A DNA stretch of 64,000 nt, taken from NCBI GenBank assembly GCA_963693285.1, contig OY848918.1, positions 2,981,876-3,045,875 of the forward strand, read 5' to 3'. Numbering within the stretch: position 1 is the first letter of the stretch; each line of letters opens with the position of its first letter. The notes below the pieces were generated by a model. The model ran no database searches, was not told where the DNA came from, and saw only the letters and a list, made by a program, of their open reading frames with translations. The DNA comes from Xestospongia muta (lineage: Eukaryota; Porifera; Demospongiae; Haplosclerida; Petrosiidae). The position numbers and the translations under genes are program-made. This document shows positions 52,700 to 64,000 of the stretch, one piece after another.

Positions 52700-53650
52700 T
52701 TAAATTTGTTAAAATTATGGATGTTACATTGACTATATCAAAAAAGAACATTTTATATTCTGCTATCAAGTCATTGATTAGCTAGTACCATATTCAGCAG
52801 TGCATGTGACTATCACATGATATGGTGCTATATTAGTAATGATAACCAACTATATTTACTAATGAACAAATTTTGTTAGGACTACTTTTGATGTGATAAT
52901 GAGTAAACATAGCAAATAATGAAGCAAATAATGAAGCACTTAGTCATTAAGATATAAAATATTTGATTAATTTCATTTATCATATAATGATTTTTGCACC
53001 GTATAAATATCTAGAACAGCTCATTAACTTGTATATATAATAAATATAAATTGAAATTGAATATCAATTCTGTGTTATTAATGGAGGATATATTGTACTG
53101 ACATAGGTGATCAAGATCATTGTGCTATAATCACATAATTATTATAAATTGATATGTTTACAGTATTCTGCTCATACTTCCTCCACACATTATTCAACAT
53201 ATATATATATGCAGAATATAGGTAATAGTAGTATTGGTCTTAGTTTATAAGATATATTGATGAATTGTAACACCTTCTAAATATAGACCAACAATATTAA
53301 TATACACATTAGTCTTAAAGCCTAAAACACCTTCTTCAGGTGTTAGGACAGAAATGAATGTGTAGATAGCTAGGACAGAATGATAGACAGTGAATGTTAA
53401 AGTTATTATTGTTCACGTCAGAGTATTATTTGAACTTGTAGTACAAGTACTCTACTCAAACAGTGGATAGTTGTAGGAGTGAAAGTTAAGTATGAATACA
53501 GCTGAATAGTAGGAATTTCTAACATCAATTCAAAAAACTATTAAGATTTATCATAATAACACCATTATTAAATGAAACGAAATTTTATGTGCAGAGAATA
53601 ACAAAAATAATATATTCAACTTGTATAATATAATTTGTGATAAAATGTTT
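52700..53650. other. No gene seen
   Basis: AT-rich sequence between the death-domain relic and the tail of gene I. No exon, repeat or family match could be supported. Confidence 0.4.
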
Positions 53651-53657
53651 GTGAATA

Positions 53658-55281
53658 TTAATGTGATATTGATACTATTATATTTTCATTGTTAGCAGTA
53701 CATGAACTACTAGGTTGTATTGTTATATATGATGGATTACTCTCTAACTCTACTCTTCTACTTTTCATCTCAAGTATATGTACTATATGTATAATGATAA
53801 TAATAACGAAGTTAAACATGATTAATTTAGCTTTCTTATATGCAGGATTACAAGAGATAGCTTTTTGATCAACTATATAGAATTATATATGAAAACATTT
53901 GTTTATAACCACTCTTTCTTACCTCCAACTTCATGTTGTTGTATTTTCATTTTCCTCTGCATATATACAGTAATACTAGTAGCTATCACCATTATAGCAA
54001 TAACAATTATTACTACAATACTGACTGTACTACTAGTAATAGTAATGAGGATGAATACAGACTGATTAGTAGCTAATTAAAATTGATGAAATCTTAATAT
54101 TTATTAAGGAAATATTTACTTGAAAAAAAATAACAGACCATTACACAGTCTAAGTGTACCATTGACCTTATAATAATAACATTTATATCCATTATACTAC
54201 ACATAAGATACTATACCTTTAGTTTAAACTGTGTAGTGAGATTGAGTTCATTATCATCAAATATTACAGTATAGTTTTGTATTTTAATTGTATAATCTGT
54301 AATAGAATATCAATGATTATATTTGGTAATATTAATATTATATTTAGTAATATTATATCAACTTAGTTCCTGAGTATTCTCTTGTTGAGCTAACATCAAT
54401 TGATGTGTATTGTTCAGTAAAAGGTGTTACAATAACAGTATAAATATCACAGACTGTCAAGTTATTAGAAAATCCATTATTATAAAATGTGTCAGTTGTA
54501 TTAATATTTACTTGTACAGAACCATCTTTACTCTTAACATAAACATGATATGTAGTAGTAATTCCTCGTGGAATATCAATTGAATGATATAATATCAATT
54601 GAATAAAATAATGTAGGAGACCAGATTACTGAAAGATTATCTATCATCTGACATAAAAATTGTTAAGTCTTCAACTGATGATATACCTAATAAAATATCT
54701 GTAGTTATTATTAACTTTATATATCATATTATGTATTGACACAATGTTTAATATGACATTATGACAACACTGTCTTGTTAAAGTTCATATACCTTTAACA
54801 GTCAGAGTAACACCTTCTTGTTGAAGATTTAATGAATCAAAACTTATCACACTACACTGAATACCTATCCCATCATTAATAGGTAGTGCTCTTATAGTTA
54901 GTACTGATGACCAAACATCAACTGATATATTGTTAGTAGTTACTGATATCTCTCTGTCTTGATTACTGGGATCAGTGAGTGAATTACCTCCTACTGTCCA
55001 TGATAGTATATTTCCTATACCCTCACAGGTAAAGTTAGCCAGTGTATAAAGTGGAGCAGACACTGATGAGGGAGCTACTGTGATATCTAGATGTATATAC
55101 ACATACAATAACTGAATTATTATAAGTACATTACAAACTTTATCTTTAACAAACCATGGCAAGTAAACTCTATAAAGTAACAAACCAATCAAATATACAA
55201 TCAATTGAACTTACTAGCTCCATTTACAGACCAAATCATCAAGAATAAGATAAGACTGACCTTCAAGACTACTTCATCCAT
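53658..55281 (-). pseudogene. Receptor pseudogene I, D-type tail, middle deleted
   Basis: On minus: leader 55281-55215 (MDEVVLKVSLILFLMI), intact Ig 55086-54793 (NFTC, SWTV, DPSNQDREISVTTNN), damaged FN3 (about 54690-54363; its first third is scrambled by a small duplication of 'atatcaattgaat'), exon 4 (about 54301-54222), and only the first ~35 bp of exon 5 (about 54168-54133). This jumps directly to a stalk-exon end, so exons 5-7 are largely lost. TM exon about 54075-53934 (VVIIVIAIMVIATSITV). NPAY exon 53872-53832, whose donor is CT instead of GT. Last exon 53782-53658 keeps SNPSYITIQPSSSC, but the second Tyr of gene D is Asn (TANNENII). Confidence 0.75.
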
Positions 55282-55733
55282 TATCTGTTCAAGTAACACA
55301 AGTTTTAATTACAACTTTCCTTATTTGGTATACAAATGAACCTTTGCCCTTTGTACAATTAAACTCACTCTTTGAAATAAGCAATAACAATACTAACATA
55401 AGTGGTTTGATTTCAACTGATATTGTAGAATAATTAATTGTTATAGAGGTTAATTAGTTCTGTGTTTTATTAGATGAACTGGTTGTCAAAAAAAACATTT
55501 CAGATGCAGAAGTGCTAGTCAATATATATATTTTATACAAGTTGAAGTAGTAGTTGACATGGAGTGCCACTTCAACTTAAAAGTCATACTTTTAGAGTTC
55601 ATTAAGGTTACCTATAGGTAGCCACTGCCAAGAAATGTTATAAAGCCAGTCATACACAAAGCCAAGTATGTCATATTTCATATATTAATTGTTATGCATA
55701 GTGTTTCATTATCACTGTAATACACGTATATAG

Positions 55734-56393
55734 CAATCTATCATGTCCAAGGACTCATTCTACATACTCTGATAATGGATTAGTTGTTGTAAAGTGTAAG
55801 TTTGCTGAGAGATCTACTGCTGATGGATGTCATGTGATATTTAGAGAGTCTTCTAAAGAAACTGTCAAGTCTATTAATATGAGTAAATCCAGTATAGGGG
55901 AGAGTACAGTATACCAGTATATAACTCTACCAGTTAGTGGTAACTATACTGTGACAGCTCATGATATAGTAGATGGTACTATTATAACTAACCCAGCTGT
56001 TGTGTATTCTCAAATACTGGAATATATCTTACTACTACCATCTCTTACTGAGACTGCTATTACTCTCAGTAGTATTATACTGTTATATTATGACATATTA
56101 TTATAGGCACAACATCAAGTGATATGGTAGCTAGGGACATTACTGAAATTACTGATATTATTACTACTACTATAATGCTATCTGTAGAATCTACTAGTGA
56201 AATATCTAATTGTCAATTTAATATAATTATTATAATTATCATATTGACAGTTTGTGCTTTAGAGAATCTCTTTTTGATGGTTACTGTTATATTAACTGTT
56301 GAGAGTGCATTATTGACAAAAAATATACTTATTTGTGGTTATTATTGTTGGAGGAGGAGGAAGAAATCGAAAAACCTCAACAAAAGTATATGA
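55734..56393 (+). pseudogene. Receptor pseudogene H (exon 6 to TM only)
   Basis: Exon 6 (55734 to about 56067) has a four-base loss near the start (ctacatactctg for ctacagtactactctg), which breaks the frame, then continues cleanly (ITLPVSGNYTVTAHDIVDG). The stalk exon starts at about 56107 (TTSSDMVARDITEITDIITT) like gene G. The intron before the TM exon appears to have lost its acceptor. The TM-like part (NLFLMVTVILTVESALLT) ends CYYCWRRRKKSKNLN and matches gene G's tail start. Ig and FN3 exons are absent. Confidence 0.7.
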
Positions 56394-56804
56394 TATTATT
56401 ATTTATAGCAGGAAGTTATTAATACTTGTACTATACTAGAATTACATCCAACTATAGTTGATGTTAAACTTGTAACTATCATGTCTTATAGCTGTAATAT
56501 TTTTTATGTAGTATAAGTACACTAAATGTTGACATGCTGGTAGTAATAAAAGTTAAATTATTTACTTAAATGATTGTAGTCAATTATGGTTGAGACATTG
56601 TGATCAATGACTCTATACTGAATAGTATAGACTCATAAGTTCTATTGTCACATCAAAAGTAGTTATCATAACACTGGCATTATTAATAGAAAAGAAGATT
56701 TAACATAAAGATAATAACAATAAATAATGTTTTGAATAATACTTTGAATATTAGTTATGTAACAGAACTTTAGAGAAATCAATATTAATGTGATGTTTAT
56801 GCTA

Positions 56805-57290
56805 TTATATTTTCATAGTCAGCAGTACATGTCCTACTAGGTTGTACTGTTATGTGACGGATAATATACGTCGAGCTAGTGGATCAGGTAGAGCTAGCGG
56901 ATCACTTAATCAAGAACAAAGCAGACCAATCATAAGACAGGAAAGGAAATTCCAAAGCGGTCCAGTGATCCCGAGTGATCCTGGCCAGGACTATATAAAG
57001 AACTAATACTTATAGAGGATAGAAAGTAGGAGAGTTGTTGTTGGTTCGTGTAACTGTATTATTATTATTATTAAAAGTTTAAAACTATTTTAGTCACTCT
57101 GTAACATGTTATATATGATGGACTACTCTCTAACTCCACTCTTCTACTTCTCATTTCAAGTATATACACTATATTTATATAATGATGATAATGGTAAAGT
57201 TAAACAATATAGTTACATTACTCATATGCAGGATTATTAGTGATAGCTTTCTTATCAACTATATACAGTTATATATGAAAACATTTGTTT
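56805..57290 (-). pseudogene. Receptor tail relic J, split by an LTR
   Basis: On minus: an NPAY exon (about 57270-57225, ITNNPAYE then TAA) and a D-type last exon starting about 57165 (LEMRSRRVELESSPSYI). The latter is interrupted by the 254-bp insert and resumes TVQPSRTCTADYENII at about 56847-56805. No TM or ectodomain exons remain. Confidence 0.75.
56853..57106. mobile_element. Solo LTR, 254 bp, 5-bp target duplication TGTTA
   Basis: It begins TGTGACGGATAATATACG and ends CTGTAACA (TG...CA). It is flanked by TGTTA at 56848-56852 and 57107-57111. It is less AT-rich than its surroundings, has a TATATAAAG box at about 56991 and a short ATT repeat near the 3' end. Removing it restores the tail exon seen in genes D and I, so the boundaries are firm. 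A solo LTR arises by recombination between the two LTRs of a retrotransposon; no internal genes are present. Confidence 0.85.
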
Positions 57291-57579
57291 ATTACAATCT
57301 GTATAGTCTGATAGTATAGTATCTATGACATATAGTATATCATCTGTATATAAAATATTATGCATATATTATAGTTTATCAATTAATAGTGTCTGTGAAT
57401 GATAGTATCTAATATATCATTATTGATAATGCCAGTAATTTAATGTTCATTTTTTGAGATTTGAAACTATTTAGAAAATGATACAAGTACATTAATTATA
57501 TAATAATAATTTGCTAAAGTTTATTGATTTTATTATTATTAGTGATTTAGACCAGATGTAAAGTTAAAGTGATCATAAG

Positions 57580-57763
57580 AAGACAAGACATAATCCTTTA
57601 TTTATTGTAATATTTTCATTATTTAACATTTTAAATAATTAACATATATAATTAATGACAAAATCAATATATATATTGATTTTGTCATTAATTATATATG
57701 TTAATTATTTAAAATGTTAAATAATGAAAATATTACAATAAATAAAGGATTATGTCTTGTCTT
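57580..57763. repeat. Perfect palindrome, two 92-bp arms, no spacer
   Basis: The left arm 57580-57671 (aagacaagacataatccttt...) is the exact reverse complement of 57672-57763, with the axis inside tcaatatatatattga. No mismatch was found on reading both arms. It is not coding and matches no element elsewhere in the window. Confidence 0.95.
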
Positions 57764-57818
57764 TAACTATTTAATATAAAGCTACCTATATAGGTAGCTT
57801 TATATTAAATAGTTAAAG
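57761..57818. repeat. Second perfect palindrome, two 29-bp arms, abutting the first
   Basis: ctttaactatttaatataaa then gctacctat mirrors ataggtagc then tttatattaaatagttaaag exactly. It overlaps the end of the larger palindrome by three bases, so two inversions lie back to back. Confidence 0.95.
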
Positions 57819-57819
57819 T

Positions 57820-58735
57820 AACTCCTTCAAATAAACCATATTCTTCTACTTTAACTTTAACAATCCCTTATCATATAGTCATCTTTATTGAGTTATACAT
57901 ATCATTATGATGGAGGATGGCTACCAGAGAGTTAATCATGTTGTACAAAAATTAATAAACAGTTTCAATCAATTATTTTCAACACTAGATGTGTAATATT
58001 GGTAAGCTAAAACAGAAGGTTAGATTTCTATCACAGGTTAAAAGAATGTCTATTGTATGAAAGAAAAACATAATAATGTCTTGCATGAATTAATGAATTG
58101 TACTCTTTCTTCCTTGAAAAAAAACAATTGATTGTGAAAGCTAGAAGCAGAAATTATTGATAGTATTTGATGAGAATTAGACATGTTGTCATATTTAGAT
58201 ATCTCTCAGGAAACGTCATTGATATGACACCTCAAAAATAATGAAGGTAATAGAGAGAGATCCATAAATTGCTAGATATATATAATATATTAGAAACAAG
58301 ACAATAAGTAAACAACCATCCTATCTATATTTGTTTGAAAATATAAATTTCTCAATAAAGCATTGAAGTTTTGTAAAGTTGAGAGCTTGTATAGCAAGCT
58401 GGAAGCTCAATCAGCAACAACCATCATTGTATTGTTTGTGACATTGATAATAAAAATTGTGTGTGTGTCAGCTGTTAAAATTTGCAATTTAACTTTATTC
58501 ATCTCCTTCAAAGTTACATACAACACATTCACACTATATACACATACATGTATATAGTATCTGTGATTAAAACAACATTCAGACACACATATATATATTT
58601 CATAATTTTCTATTGGGAGTCAATTGACTGATAGTCATTATACATTGTGAGTTACTCTCACCATGAAATGTGGTAGGTTCTAAAACAGTAATATATCTAT
58701 TATGAGAGAAACATGATCCACTGGATAACCAATAT

Positions 58736-58797
<62 letters not shown>

Positions 58798-59730
58798 AAG
58801 TTCAGAACTTCCTGGCATTTGTAGTAAAAATTCTTACATTCATATATTATATAGAACAATGTAAAATTTAAAGATTTAAGCAAATTAATTCATAACACAT
58901 TTGATTGAATTTTTGGTCTTACATTTGAATCATGTTTGGTTGTTTCATGAATATCTTCTAATAAATATGTGATAGTCACATTGCGTAGTAATTAGTAAGA
59001 TAATCATATTCATGACTATTAATACTCCCAAAAGATCAATAGTAAATATTATTATGTTTAATGACAATTTAGTATAGCAATGATCAACAAGTTAGTAAAG
59101 TACATTCTGTAAATTATAATAGAATTTAGTCTTTGGACTAGCAATATACAGGACAGTCAATAAGCGTCTTTCAACTTTGTTCCAGTAGCAGAGTGAGATT
59201 ATTCTTGTTTCTAACAACAAATAATTTCTCAGTCAAATTATTCTTTTGGTTGGTTTATTTTTTACAGTATTAGTCATATCTATCTGTTCATGCTTTTATG
59301 TATCTATTCATTCTAAACAGTTGATATATATTTATAATTTTGTAGAATGTTATAAATGTACAAATGTTTTTATATGGTATTGAATAATTAGTTTTAGTTT
59401 CAGATAATTTATAATTTATAACATATTGGACACTTGAGTAATAAACTAAATATAAATATGTCACTGATATATTTAGAAAGCTTTTGTGTTTAGGTCTTTC
59501 TAGTTTTTTCCCCATGTCTGATTACAAGTGTATATGTATTAATAGTACCAGTTGATTGCCATATACTATAGTTTGTTAGACAAATGTTTAGTGCAAATAA
59601 ACAATCAAAACATACATCAAGTTAATGCAGAAACTATATGACGATGTTGATTAGTATTAGGTTATAAGATATAAAATAATAACAATAATTGATACAATAT
59701 GATGAGTACTTCCTGTGAAGTAATTTATTG
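57820..59730. other. No gene seen; contains a TA microsatellite
   Basis: AT-rich, with (TA)n at 58739-58795. Short frames over this region have no splice context or family match. It should include the 3' UTR of gene K near its right end. Confidence 0.45.
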
Positions 59731-59734
59731 AGTA

Positions 59735-62429
59735 TTATGTAATACTTGTATATTCTACAGCATCCTGTTGACCCACTGTTGGTGTAGTATAATCCCTTTG
59801 AGGAAACTCAAGTGGAGTATATTGTGTTGTTGTCTAACATAGGAGATAATATATGTTACATACGATAATCAAATAAATCATTAGTTTACAACAAACATCT
59901 GCTATATAAAGGGTTGTAACACCAAATAGAGAATAACCCTATTAATTAGTAAATAATAATTGTGGTTATGTTGTCAGTAGTGAATACAGATGTCTCCAAC
60001 ATAACCAAAAATTTATAGAATAAGAAAACAATATTTCAACTATGACTTATGTTATCACATCTATCTGTCCATACATTCATGTATCCATTCATCCTGAACA
60101 GCTGATATATATCTATCTATAGTTATATAACAAGCTATAAATGTACATATGTTGTTGTTTATATGGTATCAATTAATTAGTTCTAGTTATACATACATGT
60201 TGTGACATACAATGTACTCATATAATTTATGAACATAATTGGATATATTATATGTACTATATTATATATGATCACTGTAAACATACCAATACTTACAACT
60301 ATTTATATTATTAATATATTAAATATACAACCTCGTTGTGAGGTAGTCACAAGAATTATGAGTAGAGTAGTCTCATGAAATTTAAAACCAAAAGCAGCTA
60401 TAAATATCAGTGTAAGTACAGGTCATTGTCAAAGTTACAAGTGTACTGTGTTAAAGTACTATAATATAATTTATGGGACACTATAATATCACATGTATAG
60501 CACTGGAATCATGTCTATCACTTGTACAGCACAGATATCATGTCTACCTCATTAGGTTGGTAGTACTGGTTAGCTATAATGTAGTCAAGTTGAATATATC
60601 ACATGTACAGTTATAACAATAACTAGAGATACACATTATATAGAACACACCTGTTGACTATTAATAGAATCTGTTCTAGTCTTTAACATATCTTGAGGAG
60701 TGAGATAGTCATCAACACACTATATATATATATTACTTATAGTTATAACAACAAGTATTCTGTCAACAATAACTCAAAGTACCTTTTGATTTATATGTAT
60801 ACCATCTCTTCTTAAAGTACACAATACATAGTACACATAATACGATAACAGTGATCAGAACAATAACCACTGGTGTTACTATAGCAATTATAGTGGTATT
60901 AATAGAAGATCTAGGTTGAGTACCTAATAGAAGACATAATGTAAACATCACATATCTAGTATTACATACTATGTGTAAGAGAAGGTGTTTCTGATGTTAC
61001 TGGACTATTAGAGATGGAATGAACATGGTAGGTTGCTATAGAGTTAGTAAAGGAGTCAATAGGACATAGATTAACAATATAATCAACTCACAAGATATGA
61101 CCTTATCTTCAGTCTCTGTGCTATTAACTAAAGCCATAATATATTCAATAAATGTATCATTGATATAGGGATATAGACCAATTATAGTATTATATGTAAT
61201 TGTTAATGTTTCATTGTCGTTGGTTATATTCCAAATGGAAAAAGGGACTGGATATTGGGTTGTACTTGATATATAGGATATGATACTAGCACAGAAGTGA
61301 TGTAAACGATTGATCTACAAATAGTTCAAATATATCAACAATTATGTAGAAATTTTTAGTTCTTACATTAGTGGTAAATTGTATTGATTTTATAGAAATG
61401 TTTTCTGAGCTATTGAAATGGTTGAATTTCATAACATTAATAGTAAAATCTAGTTTCACAATAAGACATTCAATCAATGATTAATATGATCTTACTTCCA
61501 GTATATTGTTCAGTAGTAGTTGTAGAAGGTGAACTGTATTGTTCAATTAAAGCTGTGACACTAGCAGTATAAATATCACAGTCTGTGAGGTTATTAGGTA
61601 ACTGATAGAATGTGTCAGTTGTATTATCATCTACTATTACAGAACCATCTTGTCTTTTAACATAAACATAATATGTTGTAATATGTCCTTGTGGAATATC
61701 ATCAGAGTAAAATGATGGAGCGGACCAGGTTAAAGACACATTATTATTAAAATCCAAATTAAGTTGCTTAACAGATGAAATACCTATAGTATTGCATACC
61801 TACTTTAAATTACATTGTAATATAAATTATTGGACTACTTAAAAATTAACATCAAATTATTAACCCAAATTATCTAAATCTAAGAATGTCATAAAAGTAG
61901 TATAATGCTTTATACAACACCAAAACTATTATAAGACAGTTTTTGATTTGTTAATGGTACAATATATTGTATATATGTCATTGAATATAGTAGTAATAAC
62001 TATAAACTAACCTAATACTGTTAAAGTAGCTCCTCTCTTCTCATAACCATGTGAAATAAAACTGATCACAGTACATGAAATACTCATTCCATCATTAATA
62101 GGTAGTGCTCTTATAGTTAGTACTGATGACCACACATCAACTGATATATTGTTAGTTGTTACTGATATCTCTCTGTCTTGATTACTGGGATCATTGGTTG
62201 AAATACCATGTACTGTCCACTTCAATTTGTCTCCTATAGCTTCACAAGTAAACTTAGCCAGTGTATTAATTAGAGTGTTAACTGGTGAGGGAGCTACTGT
62301 GATATTAGCTGCATTAAGAAAGAAGAAAAACAATTTGGAAACATTAATTTATCTATTACCATCAGTGTCTCTAATAGTATATAAAAGTCCCACAACAATC
62401 AGAAAGATGGCTTTTTGATTTGTTGCCAT
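59735..62429 (-). CDS. Receptor gene K: lacks Cys-pair domain, distinct Tyr-rich tail
   Basis: On minus: 62429-62360, 62308-62012, 61783-61496, 61449-61367, 61314-61092, 61035-60970, 60923-60783, 60719-60651, 59833-59735. Leader MATNQKAIFLIVVGLLY. Ig: KFTC, LKWTV, VLTIRALPINDG. FN3: SLTWSAPSFYSDDIP. The second FN3-like domain is divergent (YNTIIGLYPYINDTF). Exon 6 is only 66 bp (STYHVHSISNSPVTSETPSL): the Cys-pair domain is gone and its first residues join a stalk. TM: IIAIVTPVVIVLITVIVLCV followed by KKRW. Tail exons: DDYLTPQDML; then TTQYTPLEF, RDYTTP and VEYTSIT at the stop. QYTPL and VEYTSI fit Yxx[LI] motifs, the latter the ITIM pattern. One problem: exon 7 ends in phase 1 while the two tail exons read in phase 0, so the exon 7/8 junction is unresolved; read through, exon 7 ends KGTLSYC. 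Confidence 0.65.
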
Positions 62430-62507
62430 AGTTTGCAGATCTTGCAAACATTTGTACCCAAAATGGAAAGTAAATAAGTATATTTATAACATTATAATAA
62501 TAGTCAT
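62430..62507 (-). promoter_or_regulatory. Conserved block just upstream of MATN-class ATG (gene K)
   Basis: Read on minus, tgactattattataatgtta followed by taaatatacttatttac, ending gcaagatctgcaaac before the ATG, like genes C and G. Confidence 0.3.
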
Positions 62508-62509
62508 AG

Positions 62510-63640
62510 CAAGTTGTCAAAAATAGTGCTACCCTTTAGCTTCAATTAACAAACAATGAAGATCTGCATGGCTTAAAATATTACATTGCCCAATTGCAAG
62601 GTATGTTTAATTATCTGATTTACTTTAATTAAACCATTTAATTGTAAATGTCATTTAGATAATGCATGCATATGTACTGACTTTTGGAACAAGGCTATGT
62701 CAGCTTGTCAAAGGGGCTGGTTAGCTTTATGACTAGACTAATGTTCTATATAATTGTTGAATGTTTTTAATGCAATTGTTTTGCAGGCAATTGTAAACTA
62801 CTGTCACCATCACCTTACGAGGTAGGTAAGCTGAACTAAAAACATTAATTTGGGTTACTCAGCAAGTTAGCAGCATAGACATTTGTATGTGTATGTGTAA
62901 GTGTGTGTGTGATGTGTATGTACCATAGCTGTGAGTCAGATGATAATTTGAGCACCTGACATCTTGATAATGTTTTACCTATATGAGGATAGTCTTATGA
63001 AGCCAGCCATTTTCTTAGAGAGGATAAACATTAAGCAAAGTAGTACTGGGTTGAGTCAGAAAAAATGGCCACTCCATTCAATCTATCATTAAGCATGGTG
63101 ATGCTTAATATGTAGGGATGGGCCAGCAAAAATGTTGCATGAGATGTCTATATTACAAGGACATTAGTTAACATGAAATAATTAACAGTCTAGAGAGATA
63201 AAAAGTTACAAGCAAAAGAAAATTAAACAGCCATTATAGATCTATATGCTTTCTAGCAGTTCAAGTATAGCGGAAGCAAGAAATCCTATTTTCTTTGGGA
63301 ACTTTAACAAAATTTGTTATTGAGCTTTTAATTTTGCTATATAGTATAATTGCACTGAGTATGGACATCATTAAAAAGACATCATGATATATACATGGGA
63401 TGTGAAGTAAGGTATTTATAATCTAACCAATGTTGAAAAATGATAAAAATTATGACTTCTAAGAAATATAAAGACATAAAAGAATAAAGAGTGCTAAACT
63501 ATATTTATCTAGTACCAGTAAAGACCAAATACTACCTTTATGTTCTATAACCAAATTTAAGTAATATTGTATTATATATTAGATACACTGATTATTTTAA
63601 TATTGTCTGTATAAATGCAAAGTTTTAAGGAAAAAAAAAA
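62510..63640. other. No gene seen
   Basis: 5' flank of gene K. A short GT-rich run at 62885-62920; no exon could be supported. Confidence 0.4.
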
Positions 63641-63643
63641 CAT

Positions 63644-63901
63644 ATACTGTGACAGCTAGCTCACGATATATAGTAGATGGTATTATTCTAACAAAGCATG
63701 CATCTGAAATTTACTAACAGATCATAGTAATCAAGACAGAGAGATATCAGTAACTACTAACAATATATCAGTTGATGTGTGGTCATCAGTACTAACTATA
63801 AGAGCACTACCTATTAATGATGGGATAAGTATCAGATGTACTGTGATCAGTTTTAGTTCATGTGATTTTGAGAAGAAAGATGCTACTTTAATAATTAGAG
63901 G
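63644..63901 (+). pseudogene. Fused exon-6 scrap and Ig-exon fragment
   Basis: 63644-63695 matches the 'YTVTAHDIVDGTIIT' part of exon 6, with small insertions. It then jumps to the 3' two-thirds of an Ig exon (HSNQDREISVTTNNISVDVW, then VLTIRALPINDG and IRCTVISFSSC), open to a donor at 63901|gttagc. The first Cys strand is absent, so it cannot encode a whole Ig domain. The rest of the copy, if any, lies beyond the window. Confidence 0.7.
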
Positions 63902-64000
63902 TTAGCTATTGTGCAGTGAAGCTACTTGCAGCGTGCTGCGTACACAATCTGTTTATAGACCATATAACACAGTATATTTGAAATCAATTGACAAGAAAAC

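Overview
This looks like animal genomic DNA, most likely from a sponge. It is AT-rich, with spliced genes on both strands, many 45-60 bp introns with clean GT/AG ends, and Ig and fibronectin III (FN3) domains. It also carries DNA transposons, MITE-like elements, a LINE tail, a solo LTR and long microsatellites. The demosponge assignment is inferred from gene style, not from a database match.

The window is dominated by one tandemly and invertedly duplicated family of single-pass cell-surface receptors. I assembled exons by hand from splice signals, reading phase and comparison between copies. The shared plan is: signal peptide exon, Ig exon, FN3 exon, a second FN3-like domain split over two exons, an unrecognised cysteine-pair domain exon, Ser/Thr-rich stalk exon, transmembrane (TM) exon, then a tail that differs from gene to gene. 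Most domain exons are phase 1-1, so exons and tails can be swapped without breaking the frame. There are two leader classes: 'MDEV' (genes A, B, D, I) and 'MATN' (genes C, E, G, K).

Layout: 1-922, end of a decayed hAT-like transposon; 923-11100, first copy of a segmental duplication holding gene A (+, 6330-10402); 11105-13607, an FN3 exon split by a DDE-type transposon; 13825-15849, a second element with 8-bp target-site duplications and a RecQ-like fragment; 16318-17130, a minus-strand receptor relic head-to-head with gene C (+, 17602-19723), which has no cytoplasmic tail; 20383-21256, a mini-gene and an exon relic; 23511-23950, MITE and LINE relics; gene D (-, 24503-26730), with one in-frame stop; 28199-31510, relics; gene E (-, 32454-35878); 36499-46030, second copy of the duplication with gene B (+, 41170-45448, about 865 aa); 46027-49339, a second head-to-head pair with gene G (+); 50445-52690, a broken FN3/ZU5/death-domain receptor; 53658-57290, three decayed receptor copies, one cut by a solo LTR; 57580-57818, two abutting perfect palindromes; gene K (-, 59735-62429); and an Ig fragment near 63.8 kb.

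The biological interest is the tails. A and B have long tails with several ITIM/ITSM-like tyrosine motifs. D has two NPxY motifs plus an ITAM-like Tyr pair. K has a different Tyr-rich tail. E and G have short tails without Tyr, G ending in a PDZ-ligand-like TIV. C ends directly after its TM. Similar ectodomains on activating-like, inhibitory-like and tail-less ends resemble paired-receptor immune or allorecognition clusters. That function is inference; only the architecture and motifs are seen here.
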